Below are positions 25,701-36,695 of a stretch of 64,000 nt of DNA, in pieces. Below the pieces are notes generated by a model. That model was not told the DNA's origin. It did not search any database and worked only from the letters and a program-made list of their open reading frames with translations. Positions within the stretch are counted from its first letter, which is position 1; the number at the start of each line of letters is the position of its first letter. Origin of the DNA: Larus michahellis (lineage: Eukaryota > Chordata > Aves > Charadriiformes > Laridae); contig NC_133907.1 of the NCBI RefSeq assembly GCF_964199755.1, positions 5,709,001 to 5,773,000 on the forward strand, in the 5' to 3' direction. Both the position numbers and the translations under genes were made by a program.

Positions 25701-26469
25701 GAAAAGTCTGTCAGCTCAGGGTATCTGTAAAGCCATGACACCCGATCGACACACCTTCTCATGGTGTCACTGTTCCTTCCCAATTCAATACCTGCTTTTC
25801 CTCAGTTATCAAATGGCTTATGAGCCATTCAGGTCACTGGACGGGCGCTGGTGGCTTTGATAAATGTTGGGTAAGGTCACAGTCTGCAGGCACAGAGGGA
25901 TGGCAAGGCTGGGCATGTCCTGTTGGCCTGGACAGTGAATCCCCGGCTCTGTTGCTGTCTCCATGGTCTTTACATTGACAAAGGTGCTGCCTGGAGCTTC
26001 ATTTATCCCGTAATGTGTGGCACATCCCACTGCATGGACTTACTGCAGGAGTAGAGGGCTCAGCACAGCAGCACTGAGAATTGTACAAGTACTTAACAGC
26101 GAAGGGGGCTCGGTATTTTGACACATTTTTCAGTCAAACCTCAGCTTTATTTGAAAAAAAAAAAAACCAACCCCGAAATATTTTATCAGGGCATGACTTT
26201 TCAGCCATGTCCACATCTTGACACGAGAGCAAGCCCGAAAGGCTGATGTACTAAACCAGGCGGCGGGGTGCGGACTGGCACCCAGAGCTGGCCGGGTCTG
26301 CCCCTGCACCTACCGGTTGTTGCTCAATGTTTTACCTAACTCCTAACATCTCTAAGGAAATATTTGCAGTGGGAGTCACCAGAAAACATACCATTGTTTG
26401 TTTTGCTCCCCAACAATTATTCTGGATGTCCCTGATGACATCGCTCGCCTCTTTCCTGCTGTAAAGCTC
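22791..26469. other. Intergenic stretch between BPIFB6 and BPIFB3-like
   Basis: About 3.7 kb with no recognisable exon, RNA gene or mobile element. Several open frames of 60-220 codons occur, but they overlap on both strands, lack family motifs and are most likely chance. Confidence 0.45.
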
Positions 26470-26477
26470 TATATATG
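26470..26477 (+). promoter_or_regulatory. TATA box, promoter of the BPIFB3-like gene
   Basis: TATATATG about 30 bases before a short exon that ends in a strong GTAAGA donor at 26555. The ATG exon of the gene begins at an acceptor 1.1 kb downstream, so a TATA-driven non-coding leader exon fits well. Confidence 0.55.
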
Positions 26478-26499
26478 AGGATGCTGGATGCAGGTCATC

Positions 26500-26554
26500 T
26501 TCAGAAGACAGGGACATCGGCTGGAGACAGCCTCGCGCTCAAGAGCTTGGTCAG
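26500..26554 (+). other. Probable non-coding first exon of the BPIFB3-like gene
   Basis: It ends GGTCAG before the GTAAGA donor, lies at the right distance from the TATA box, and would splice to the acceptor at 27641-27642, 15 bases before the start codon. The 5' edge is estimated. Confidence 0.45.
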
Positions 26555-27657
26555 GTAAGAGCAAACTTATTCCTTAAAAAGCATGCTTTTAGCTTCTGCT
26601 TCTACAGACCTGAATGCTTCCTAAAGAAGAATCCTTAATGTTTGTTTGGGAGTATTGGTTTTTTAACAAAAATTGTTATTCTCGCCTGCTGCCTGCCTGA
26701 ATTATGCTTTGACAAGGGAAATGTGTGGTGGCTTTTACTATGAGTTTCTCAAGAAGAGACATGTATGTTCATTGTATTTGCAGTCCTTGAAGAAGAAAGG
26801 GTATTTCATGGTTTTCATAAACAATTATCACTTAAATTATTTTGGGTATAACTCGGTTAGCTGAGACAGATTTTTACCTAAGGTGAATTAGACCTCTCAC
26901 GCTTGTTTTGATCCCTTTTTGATGTGCTATTTACATTTAAACAGATTTGGGGCAATGAAGTTCATTATGGTTCTTAAAAAAAAAAAAGCTACCTCAAGTT
27001 GTAGGTCCCGCAGCAGTATTTCAATGACACTGAAACTTTAAAAATTATTTTCTCCTTCTTACAATTCTAGCAAAAGGTGTTTTTATGCTGAGCCTCAGCT
27101 GTTTGATTTTTGGGCAGAAATCATGACATTCAAACAAGGAGATGTTCGCCTTATGGGTTATGTCAGTGCATTTGTCCTGTGCAGATGCCATTGCTTTTCT
27201 TTCTGTGACTAGAGCTGATTGTGTTGTCAGAAATGTCCTGTTTTCCCACCAAGCAGGATACAGGGTCTTGTTTCTCAGAGCAATTCCCACCCAGAACAGA
27301 TGCTCCCCAGATCATCCAGATCAGTCACCCAACACTGCTCACAAGTTCTGTGGCATTAAAGGAGGAACAACCACTTGCTTTTCACTTGGCTGCTGTGACG
27401 GTTGGTCTTTGGAGCAACTATTGTTGAAGTTCTGGTTCCTCCTGCAGAAAAGTGCCATCAGGAGTTTTACTGTGCCCACCACCATGGTGAGGAGGTGGGA
27501 GAGATGCCAGCAGCTTCCTCTCTGATTTTGTCTTCCCTGACAGGCATTCCTCCTTTTTCTTTTCTCCATCCTCCTCTTTCCTCCCTCCGCTGGCTTGTGC
27601 TCACTGTCCCAGCATTGCACTGATGACAATCACTTTCCACAGTTATTTGGACCAAAG

Positions 27658-30600
27658 ATGTCTGCCTTCTGGGCTGTTTTCCTCCTCTGCAGCCTGCTGA
27701 CCCCTTCACAAGGACTTGGAATCATGGGCTTGATCCCTCAAGAAGTTGTAGATGGTAAGTGAATGGAAGAGACAGGATTTATCTTGAGACCAGTTCTGCT
27801 CTTTCTGTCTCTTGACCACGTTCAGAAAATCAGAAGCTGGTCCAGATCCATTCATCAGCGATGGCAATGCTGATAATTTGCATTTATAAAGCACACTGGA
27901 AATGGCACTGCAGATACTTTTCAGTGTCTGGTGCCACACCTCTATTGTATAAAGAGGGAAACAGAGGGACAGTGGAGGGGAAGGAACAGCCAGGTTGACA
28001 CAGCATGCTTGTGTGCTGAGTCCATATAGCTCACAGTGACCTCTCATACTTTTTTCATATATTGCAGATCCACTGGCCAAACGTGACCTCCTGAAACTTC
28101 AAGGTGGTCCCCTTGGTGGCAATCTGCTCAGTGGTGTCCTTGAAAAAGATAGTCCTGTCAGCAGTCTCCTTGGCAGAAGCGGCGTCCTTGGCAGTCTCCT
28201 TGGCAAAGACGGTGCTGTTGGCAGTCTCCTGGGCAAAGATGGTGTGGTTGGCAGTCTCCTTGGCAAAGACGGTGCTGTTGGCAGTCTCCTGGGCAAAGAT
28301 GGTGCCGTTGGCAGTCTCCTTGGCAAAGATGGTGCCGTTGGCAGTCTCCTGGGCAAAGATGGTGCTGTTGGCAGTCTCCTGGGCAAAGATGGTGCCATTG
28401 GCAGTCTCCTTGGCAAAGACGGTGCTGTTGGCAGTCTCCTGGGCAAAGATGGTGCTGTTGGCAGTCTCCTTGGCAAAGATGGTGCCGTTGGCAGTCTCCT
28501 TGGCAAAGATGGTGCTGTTGGCAGTCTCCTGGGCAAAGATGGTGTGCTTGGCAGTCTCCTTGGTGGAGATGGTGCCATTGGCAGTCTCCTGGGCAAAGAT
28601 GGTGCTGTTGGCAGTCTCCTGGGCAAAGATGGTGTGGTTGGCGGTCTCCTTGGCGGAGATGGTGTCCTTGGCGGTCTCCTTGATAGAGATGGTGTCCTTG
28701 GTGCTCTCCTTGGCAGAGATGGTGTCCTTGACGTGCTCCTTGGCAAAGATGGTCTTGTTGATAGTCTCCTTGATACTGTCCTTGATATTCTCATTGGCAA
28801 AGGTGGTCTCCTTGGCAAAGATGGTCTCGTTGGCAATCTTCTTGGTGGAAATGGTGGAGATCTCACAGGGTGAGTAAGAATGGGAGATGGGTGTCCCTGA
28901 GCAGCCCTTGGTGCATCTGGGCCATCCTGGGGACAGGGCGCTCTGGTCTGGGGCCTGCTGTCTGAACACAGGGGGCGCCTTTTTTCCCATTCATAAACGA
29001 GGGTTCAGCTGTTGGCAGTTTCTGTATGTGGCTGCCATGCAAGCATGCCTTGTATGTGCTGTAGGCTGCTCCTGGGTGGTAGGGATCCCTGCTGACCCAG
29101 GGTGGAGATGACCCCAAGACCATGGCTCTGCAATCACCCACAGTGCTGGGGGCTGAGGGGACAGGGCATCCCCTGTACAAATGTGCTATTTACTGCCTTT
29201 TCCTTGTTTCAACCTCCAGGACAAAAATTGTGAACAACACCCTCCCCAAAGTAAGCCTGCGTTCCCTGCCAGGCTTTGGACACCAAGTGGGCTTCAACAC
29301 CCAGCTGCTGGTCGAGAGCACCGGGTACGGCATGTCCGTCAGGGACATGGTTTGGGGCAGGAGAGGGGGTCACCATCGCTTTGGAAAGTAGGTGGCCACC
29401 AAGTTTCCTGAGCCCCGTGCTGTGTTTCCCCCCATACAGTGTGCCGGGCAGGGCGCTCTGCGTGCAAGTGGAAGCAGATGTGACCATGCTGGTCCAGGAC
29501 AAAGGGGCATCTCTCCAGAACGATAAAGACTGCAAGATTTTCGACATAAATGTCCGTTTGAGGTAGGCATCCCTGTGAGGTCTGCATCCATGTGAGCAGG
29601 GTGCTCGTGGCCAGCACGTGGCCCCTGCGGCAGTGGGAAACCTTGGCACTGTTGGCCATCGAAGGCAGTACTTTTGCGCCTGAGGCTGTCAGCCTCAGAG
29701 GGGACCTGCCAACCTTTCTTTTACAACTTGGGCTCAAGAAAGAAGATTTCTGGGGTTGTGCTGGGACTGGGCTGGATTCAGAGGGCTTGGTTTTGGTAAT
29801 ATTTTGGCACTGAATATGGCCCTGGACAGTGCGAGTGAGGCCTCATGTTCCTGTTGTGCAAAGTACTTTTATTTTCCAGCCATTAATCTATGTCGCCTTT
29901 TATTTCCTATTTTTCTGTTACCCAGACCCAACGTGCCACTTCTGGAAGAGCCTTTAAAACGCCTCCTGAGTGATTCCCTGAGCGAGGTGGTAAGTCTGCA
30001 AAGCCATCTTCCTGCGAGCCGTCAGCACGGTGCAGGGCGGGCAGGGCGGGCAGTGGGGACAGGCTGCCCCCGTGGACGTGGCTGTTTGCTCAGCTGTGGG
30101 CTCAGCCGGGGCAGCCAGCCCGTCCTCCCCACCGGTGGACACCAGCCCCGTCGCCTGTGCCAGGCTCTGCCGGCGAACAGGTTTCTGAGACACGCGCTGG
30201 TTTTACTGAGCAAGTCTTGCCCAGGAGGAGAAACCCACCCTGGCTTAGAGGGGGACACTCGCCCACCTGATGCTGAGCGCTGCAGTGACGGGGCATCCCA
30301 CCAAACCCTGCCCGGCAGCGGCTCCTGCAACTCCGGCAGAGCCAGTTTTTGCTACTCATGTTAACGCGATGTGGTGCCGTGGGTCCCGGGGCTCCAACTT
30401 TCCTCTGCCTCCCCAGGCGTGCAACATCATCAACGCCAGGCTCAATGTGGTGAGCTCCCTGCTCGGCTCCAGGACCCGTAAGTGCTGGCACCCCCCTTTC
30501 CCTCTGCTCCTGGGTGACCTCCTGCACTTAGGGTTGGTTGTTTTGGTTTTTTTTGGTTTTTTTTGTTTTTTTTTTTTTTTACATTGGGTAAATACAAATA

Positions 30601-33600
30601 TTTTAACCACTTTTTAAAAACATAACTCTCAGCTCAAGCACAACATTCAGTTTCCCTTGCCCCAGAGCACACAATTTTGCCTGCAGAAAGCTACTTCAGG
30701 AACCAGTGCTTTTAGAGACATTTTTACTGCAAAATTGTGCTTCCCAGCGGCTTGTCCAGCTGGGAATGCTGTGAGGAGGAGCCACACTTGGTTCCAGTGT
30801 CTCTTGGGACTATGAGATTTGGGAGCAGCCCCCTTAAAAGCTTTCCTCCCTGTGTTCCACAGCCGCGCTCCCGCTCGGGGCGGTGGGAGATCTGCCCCCT
30901 TTTTCCATCATCAGTGGCGACGCTATCCAGCTGGATTTAAACGTAAGTGCCACCGCTTTCCCTGGCCCAAAACCCTTTGACTTGTTGAGTTTGGGTAATT
31001 CATCTGAAAGTGGTGGCTATTTGACAAAGGCTCCTCTTACCCCAGCTGTCTTCAGGACAGCATTTGCTGGAAGGTACTGATGAGTGTGGTCCAGCCGTGT
31101 CCGTATTAATGCCACCACTGGGTCTCTACCTTATTTTTTACTTGCTAATCCTTGAGGGTAGTATGAGCCAGATTGTCTTGACACTGCTTAATTAAGTACG
31201 GTTGTAGCGCTCTCATAGCTGTTAATCAGAAAAGCTTAATTTCATACAGGATCAGTGGTGACCATTCACAAGCAGGTTCCATTTATAAGCCGTTTGTAAA
31301 AGTTTGGTATGTAATTAATCAGGACCATAATCAGGCCAAAAATATTGGCCATGTGTCTTACTGCTCAGGAGACGTGATGATGTTTTAAAGAAAAAAAGGA
31401 CTGTCTGTGCTAGAACAGTCTGAAGCAGCTGTATGTTTATTAAATATGTTAGTTTATTAAGTTTATTAAAATTATAAAGTTTATCAAAGTTGATTAACCC
31501 CATATGAGCCTCTCCGTGAGGTCCGTGGGTGGACAGGGTGCCCGGTGCCACCACAGTCCTCTGAGCCCCACCAACGTCCTTCCCCTGTTCTGTCCCCTGC
31601 AGCTCCTCGGTGGGGACGTGCAGGGCAGCGTGGTGGCCTCCACGCAGGGACCGCCGCTCACCGCCACCCTGCTGCTGGCCACCGGCCGCCCGCCGCGGCT
31701 CAGCCTCTCCCAGCGTGCCCTCAGCGACCTGCTGGAGACGGTCCAGGCGCAAGGAGCCTTCAACCTCAGCATAACCAACTCCATGGTGGGTCGCGATGCC
31801 CCTCTCCAGGGTTGTCTCAGGGTCCTGGCTGCTCTTGGGTGACCCAAGGTTGCTCCACCGCACGCTTGTATTTGTTCGTGGGGTCTGGCCAAGCCCAGTG
31901 AGGGCTTTGCACAAACCGTCCAGGCCACTGACGCTGCTGGTGCTGTTCCCACAGGTTCCCAATAGCATCTCGCTGTCCGCGTCTTCCCTTCTCCCGTTCA
32001 TCCCTCAGGTCAGCCACCCTCTTCGTGTGCACTGATTTCCAACCCCACCACCCATCCCAGCCGTGCAAAGACCCCCTTGCCCTGACCTCTCCTTGCCCCC
32101 CACAGCTCGCCAGGATCCTCCCTGGCTCTCTGCCCCTGGAGCTGCGTGTGCAGGTGGCCAGCGAGCCGGTGGTGGCCGTGAGGGGCAGAAGAGCCACCGC
32201 CACCCTCAAAGCCTCCATTGATATCTTCAGTCCCCTCCTGCAGTCCTCCCAGACGCCCCTCTTCTCCTTCGACGCAGTGAGTGGGCTCCCGGGGGAACGA
32301 GACCTGCGACAGAGGGCGAGGAGTGAGCCTGGCTGTTCTCCAGCATCCCCTCGGCTTGTCCCTCCCTTAGCCGCGTAGTACTTGTACTTTGGAATTTACT
32401 ACATTTTCAAATGGTGGTGCCCAGTCCTTTAAAAATGCTCATAACCAAGCGCAAGTGAAATGTTTAAGGAGTTACAGAAAATAAAGACAGGAAAGGTAAA
32501 CCCCGGGGAGAGAGATACATGATGCCATCTGTCAAAAAATGTTATTTCTAGGCACAGACAGGTGTTTTTTCTCAGAATGGGTTATTTACAAATACTCTGG
32601 GTTTTCTTTTCAGTCTTGGGAGCTACACAGGGAAATAACCTCATTTTTTCTGTTGTTCTAATTTCAGGACATTGTTCTGAACATCATCCCGTTGGTCTCC
32701 GACGGCAAACTGCGAACCTCCCTGGCTCTCGACAGGTAGAGCCGAGCTTTATGGTCGCGGTGGGCAGGGAGGGGGCTCCACCTGGGGACCCTCCCGGGAG
32801 CACAACAAGTGATTGGGGAGTGCAATGTAGATGTGATAGAGATGTAAAGGGCTGCCGGCGCTTTCCTGCCTCTTCCCAACCCAACCTCAGACCAAGTGCA
32901 CATCTGAAGTGATGAGAGAGTTGTAAAAAATTCACCCTGTTTTTGAAATCCTTGTATCTTTATGTGGATGAGACAAATTCCAGACCAAGGAAGGGTCTGA
33001 GCAGCGTTGGGAAAGCTGAAGGAGGGCTGCACCCAATGCACCCTGACTCTGCCTTGTTTTTATCTTTTGTAGCATCAACCTGACACGGGCACCCCTGAGA
33101 CTCGACCCTCTCAGCGTAAGTGCTCGCTGCTTTGGATCGAGGCGTTGCAGCAAGCGATGCGGTGCCCAGAGACTCTGTGTAGGGGAGGGAGAACCAAAAA
33201 CGCCAATTCTTTTTCGGTCTTCACGTTTCTTCTTCTCTTGGCAGAGGCCAGTCGTTGTCTGCCCTGCTGATCCCCTATGCCCTGTAGCAGTGACACTTGG
33301 ATGTGTATGCTCACTCGTTGGCAGCGCACTGGGGGTGCTGGGAAGGGGGGAGGAATAATCAAGAAGGAATTACCCGAAAAGCATAGAATCATAGAGTCAT
33401 AGAATTACCTAGGTTGGAAGGGACCTTTCAAAGCATGTCCCCATTTATGCCCCCACCCTCAGTCCTGGAAGAGTTTCACTGAAGGAAGCTCCCCAACCTT
33501 TGTGTTCTGCAGCTCCGAGCATCCTGCAGTGACAGAACTGCCTCGATAAGCCCAACATCACTCCGTTCATCCCAATAACTGTCACTCTCTTCATCAGACA

Positions 33601-34213
33601 CTGACATGCGTCTTCTTCCCCTGCAGCTCTCCGCGCTCACAGGATGGTTCAAGCAAGTCCTTGGGGCTGCATACGTACCTGCCATTAACGGTACACCTGG
33701 GGTCTGGGTCCTCTCTTGTCTCAAACTGAGCTGGATTTGGGGTTCTCCCCCTTCTCTCGCTCCCTGTATTCAGGATTTTCCCCCCTTGATGAGATGCTTT
33801 CACTTATTTTTGCAGCTGCCTTGCGCCTGTCGGTCCCTCTGCCCAACGTTCTCAACACCAGCCTCAGGAATGCCAAAGTTGACATCACCGACGTAAGGAT
33901 TCCGTTTCCCCTAGTGCTGCCTTCCCGGGAAGCGGGGGATGCGCTCACCCTCAGGCAGGGACCTGCAGAGCCCAAAGCCCCACACCACCCTGGCCGGCCC
34001 TATTTCCCACGGGCTGCTCCGGGTTTCCAGGAGATCCCTCTGCCAGTGTGGACCCACAAGAAAACCTCGCCTGGGATATAGGGAAGAGCTGGTGAAAGTC
34101 TGAATGAGAAAACTGAATAGTTTTTGCGTTGCTTTTTCCAGGCAGACAACTCTCCCGACACTGATCTGCAGAGATTCTGCTCGGGAGGACCCTCCACGCT
34201 CCTCACCGTCTGA
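27658..34213 (+). CDS. BPIFB3: BPIFB3-like two-domain BPI-fold protein with a 21-copy 10-residue repeat
   Basis: Coding exons: 27658-27754, 28068-28869, 29220-29324, 29440-29562, 29926-29989, 30417-30477, 30863-30942, 31603-31785, 31955-32008, 32106-32276, 32668-32735, 33073-33115, 33627-33690, 33816-33892, 34142-34213. They total 2064 nt, or 687 aa, all in phase. The signal peptide is residues 1-19 (MSAFWAVFLLCSLLTPSQG). Residues 33-299 come from one huge exon of GSLLGKDGAV-type repeats. The first BPI domain then starts with TLPKVSLRSLPGFG, which is close to human BPIFB3. C366 and C399 would form the conserved disulfide. Position after BPIFB6 and before BPIFB4 also fits BPIFB3. The gene is divergent: two N-domain exons are shorter than in its neighbours, and the last exon is 72 nt instead of 24, adding a C-terminal tail with a cysteine. 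Ovocalyxin-36, an avian eggshell PLUNC of this locus, is an alternative identity that I cannot exclude. Confidence 0.85.
28141..28770 (+). repeat. In-frame tandem array, 21 units of 30 bp, in coding exon 2 of BPIFB3-like
   Basis: The units run in exact 30-base register from 28141 to 28770, and decayed partial units continue to about 28860. The central units encode GKDGAVGSLL with small changes (GKDGVV, GRDGVL, GGDGAI). Differences between units are mostly single bases such as GAC/GAT and CTT/CTG, and blocks of several units recur in the same order, which suggests recent unequal exchange. All three forward frames and the reverse strand stay open across the array because no unit carries a stop, so antisense open frames here are not evidence of genes. 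Confidence 0.97.
33382..33434 (-). mobile_element. CR1 LINE 3' tail in a BPIFB3-like intron
   Basis: The terminal CR1 repeat ATAGAATCATAGAGTCATAG is followed by CTAGGTTGGAAGGGACCTTT on the plus strand, so the element points to the minus strand. Only about 50 bases remain. Confidence 0.85.
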
Positions 34214-34487
34214 GGCAGGCAATGCTTCCCGAGCCCCAAAACCCTATTTGTCTCTGCTGTCTCCCTCTTCATTTTCCCTTGAGCACTGCCCTGTGTTGTC
34301 ACCATGGCCCGAGGGGGACAGGCGACCAGCTCTGGTCAGCCGGTCCTGGCATAGCGTGGCAGCAGGGTAGGGAAAGCTGCTTGACTGGTGGATGTTAGAG
34401 GGGGTTTTCTGTGGCCACTTTTAACATCCGTAGTCAGGAAGCAGAGCTCTTTCTTAGGCATAAATGTTGCTCTCGTATTGCTCTTTC

Positions 34488-34493
34488 AATAAA
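34488..34493 (+). terminator. Polyadenylation signal of the BPIFB3-like gene
   Basis: AATAAA 275 bases after the stop codon at 34213, followed by a T-rich stretch. Confidence 0.65.
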
Positions 34494-35728
34494 ATCTTTC
34501 ACTGCCTCAGTATTTCTCTCTCTGAATATTTATTTGACATGAGTTTCTGGCTGCCAGCACCCATTTGTCTCCGCCGTGTCCCTATGCCATATGGCCCAGG
34601 GACAGGCACCGCAGCCCCAAGAGGTGGCTGTACCTGTAGCCAACGAGGCGATACCTTGCAGAAAGCGTTTTTCAAGCCCAACCTGTGGCACAAGGTGTGA
34701 AACGGCAGCTCACACGGGAGCTGGAGTTTGGTGCACATGGGTGCACTGCCTGGCTGGGTGCCGCTCGTGTCAGACTGCTGAGGCGCAGAGGAGGTGCTCA
34801 CTGTGCAATAACAGCACAGATTTAGCAAATCTGACATTTCCCACCCATTTGGAGCCCTTGCTGACAGGGAAGCAGCTCCTTGCTGGGCTCTCGTTTGCAG
34901 CATAGAATTGTCTAGCTTGGAAGGGACCTTTCAGATCATCTAATCCAACCATAAGGAGACCTTTGTGATCATCTAGTCCAACCAGGGTGTCCCACCCGGA
35001 GCCCGGTGATGTTTGTTGTGCAAGGCTCTGTACCAGGCACAGATAAATTGAGGTTACACCTCCCCCTGCTCCATCTATCAGTGTATTATCCCCTTATTGT
35101 GTAAGATGCACCAGGTTGTTAGCAGCACATTTTATCTCACAAAGGTATTAAGTGTTGAGGACAAAAGAGTCCTTATGGTCTGGAGCTGACGTGGGTCGGT
35201 GTGTCCCACCACACAGGGGCTTTTCTGAGGCTGAGTAAACACCGTCTGCTGGGAAGTGCCTGGTGGCTGCGGGGATGGGTGGGATGATCCTCAGGAACGG
35301 CTTCTCAGGTTGAGCACTAAAGGAGATAAAAACTTCTGGGTGCTTTCCTGGAGCCTCCCCAAGCGCTTGCTGGAAACTTGAAAAAGTACTCCGATATCAT
35401 AGTTTGTGCGAGACAGCCTGAGTGCAAGTGTTAGTGGGGATTCGTCTGGAGTAAACTGGTTTTCCAACACAGTTCTCTTGGGGTCAGTGGCAGCTTCACG
35501 TGCCACAGCTCGCAGAGTCTTGAGCTCCTTCCCCTTTGGGCTCTTGGGTAACAGTGCTGCCCGATAACTGCGCATCCAATAACCTGTTGCTCAATGCTTT
35601 CCCCTGTTTTCCAAATCTTTATTTATATTGGAATATATTAAAACCACAAATGCTGCTTTATACGCTCAATCCAGCAGCCCAGCTTTTACAATTTAGGCAT
35701 CTTTCCACTTTTTTCGCATCAGCTTCTC
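34494..35728. other. Intergenic stretch between BPIFB3-like and BPIFB4
   Basis: About 1.2 kb with a CR1 remnant at 34901-34992 and no recognisable exon. It ends at the BPIFB4 promoter. Confidence 0.55.
34901..34992 (-). mobile_element. CR1 LINE 3' fragment with a partial internal duplication
   Basis: The plus strand carries CATAGAATTGTCTAGCTTGG, then ATCATCTAATCCAACC, and soon afterwards a second ATCATCTAGTCCAACC. The second copy points to a short duplication inside the remnant or two nested tails. Confidence 0.75.
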
Positions 35729-35736
35729 TATATAAG
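35729..35736 (+). promoter_or_regulatory. TATA box, promoter of BPIFB4
   Basis: TATATAAG in a C/T-rich setting. Leader sequence follows, with candidate donors at about 35851 and, more strongly, GTAAGT after 35979. The ATG exon starts at an acceptor (36650-36651), so a non-coding first exon is needed. Confidence 0.5.
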
Positions 35737-35759
35737 GGCTCACTGTTCCCACACGTTAA

Positions 35760-35979
35760 AGCAGAGGTGCCTATGGACCGCTGCAAGGTCTCCCCTTGAC
35801 CAAGAGCTGAGCACTGAAGACCAAAGCCAGGCTTTGAAATTTGGGATAAAGCAGGTAAATAAGGTCAAAATAACCGTACGGGGTGTTGCAAGCTTGGGGG
35901 GACAGAGCTACCAGTTCACCTACAAGCCTTGCAACATACTCCGGTGATCAAGAAAATCCCAACCATGGGAGAAATGCAG
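35760..35979 (+). other. Probable non-coding first exon of BPIFB4
   Basis: The stretch between the TATA box and a good GTAAGT donor at 35980. It contains upstream ATGs, one of them near 35965. A shorter exon ending near 35851 is also possible. Confidence 0.35.
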
Positions 35980-36695
35980 GTAAGTAATTCTAGTTTATAT
36001 TTAGTGACTAGCCTGAAAAAAAGTCAGAAAAGACGGTTGCTATAGTAAAATGAAAACCCTTCTCTGAAGAAAAACCCATTCATTTGACGCAAAAGTTAGG
36101 GATTTTTTTGGTGTTGCAATATCCTCTTAAGGTTGTTACTATTATCTTTATTGTTACAAGGTTAAAACGTGCCATTTTCAAAAGAAAGGCTTCGTTCCAA
36201 ATGCTAGTTGCTTGTGTAATCGCACCATTAATTTGCATACCCATTTACAGGGTGGCTATTAGCGAGGGGAGCTCAGTGTAGTCTATAGGTTATGAGTAAC
36301 AATTTCATACTGTAAGTTTAAAATCATGTCACGGTGACCAGGGATGGAAAGGAGCAGGTTGCCCGGGGTGGCCGTAAATAGGAATAAGCAAACAAGTGCT
36401 GGGGTTGTGGAGAAGCCGGCTGAAAAAGTCCCTGCAGATGTGTGTATGGACGCTCTCCTCTTCCCCCGCTCTGTGTGTGTCCAGATCTATTTGCCGAATG
36501 TTGCTCTAACTCGTGAACTGTTTTTGTCCTCCTAAAGCTCATCTTTTCTATTCACTGAGAAATTTCCACCCAGCTTGAAGTATCCAACTCCTCTTCATCT
36601 CCAGGGGATCGCCCAGCCTGGTTCCACTCTTTTCCTGTTGTCCTCCCCCAGGTCCTGCCAACATCCACAGTGCTTCCAGCCAAGAAGGAGACACC

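Noticed and set aside
24845-25860. Open frames of 168 (+) and 223 (-) codons between BPIFB6 and BPIFB3-like
   Set aside because: No BPI-fold or other motif seen, and no supporting promoter or splice sites.
28055-28990. Long minus-strand frames (up to 311 codons) rich in Asn-Gly-Thr and Asn-Ser-Thr across the BPIFB3-like repeat
   Set aside because: A stop-free 30-bp unit keeps several frames open on both strands. The plus frame continues through proper splice sites into BPI-fold exons, and the minus frame does not.
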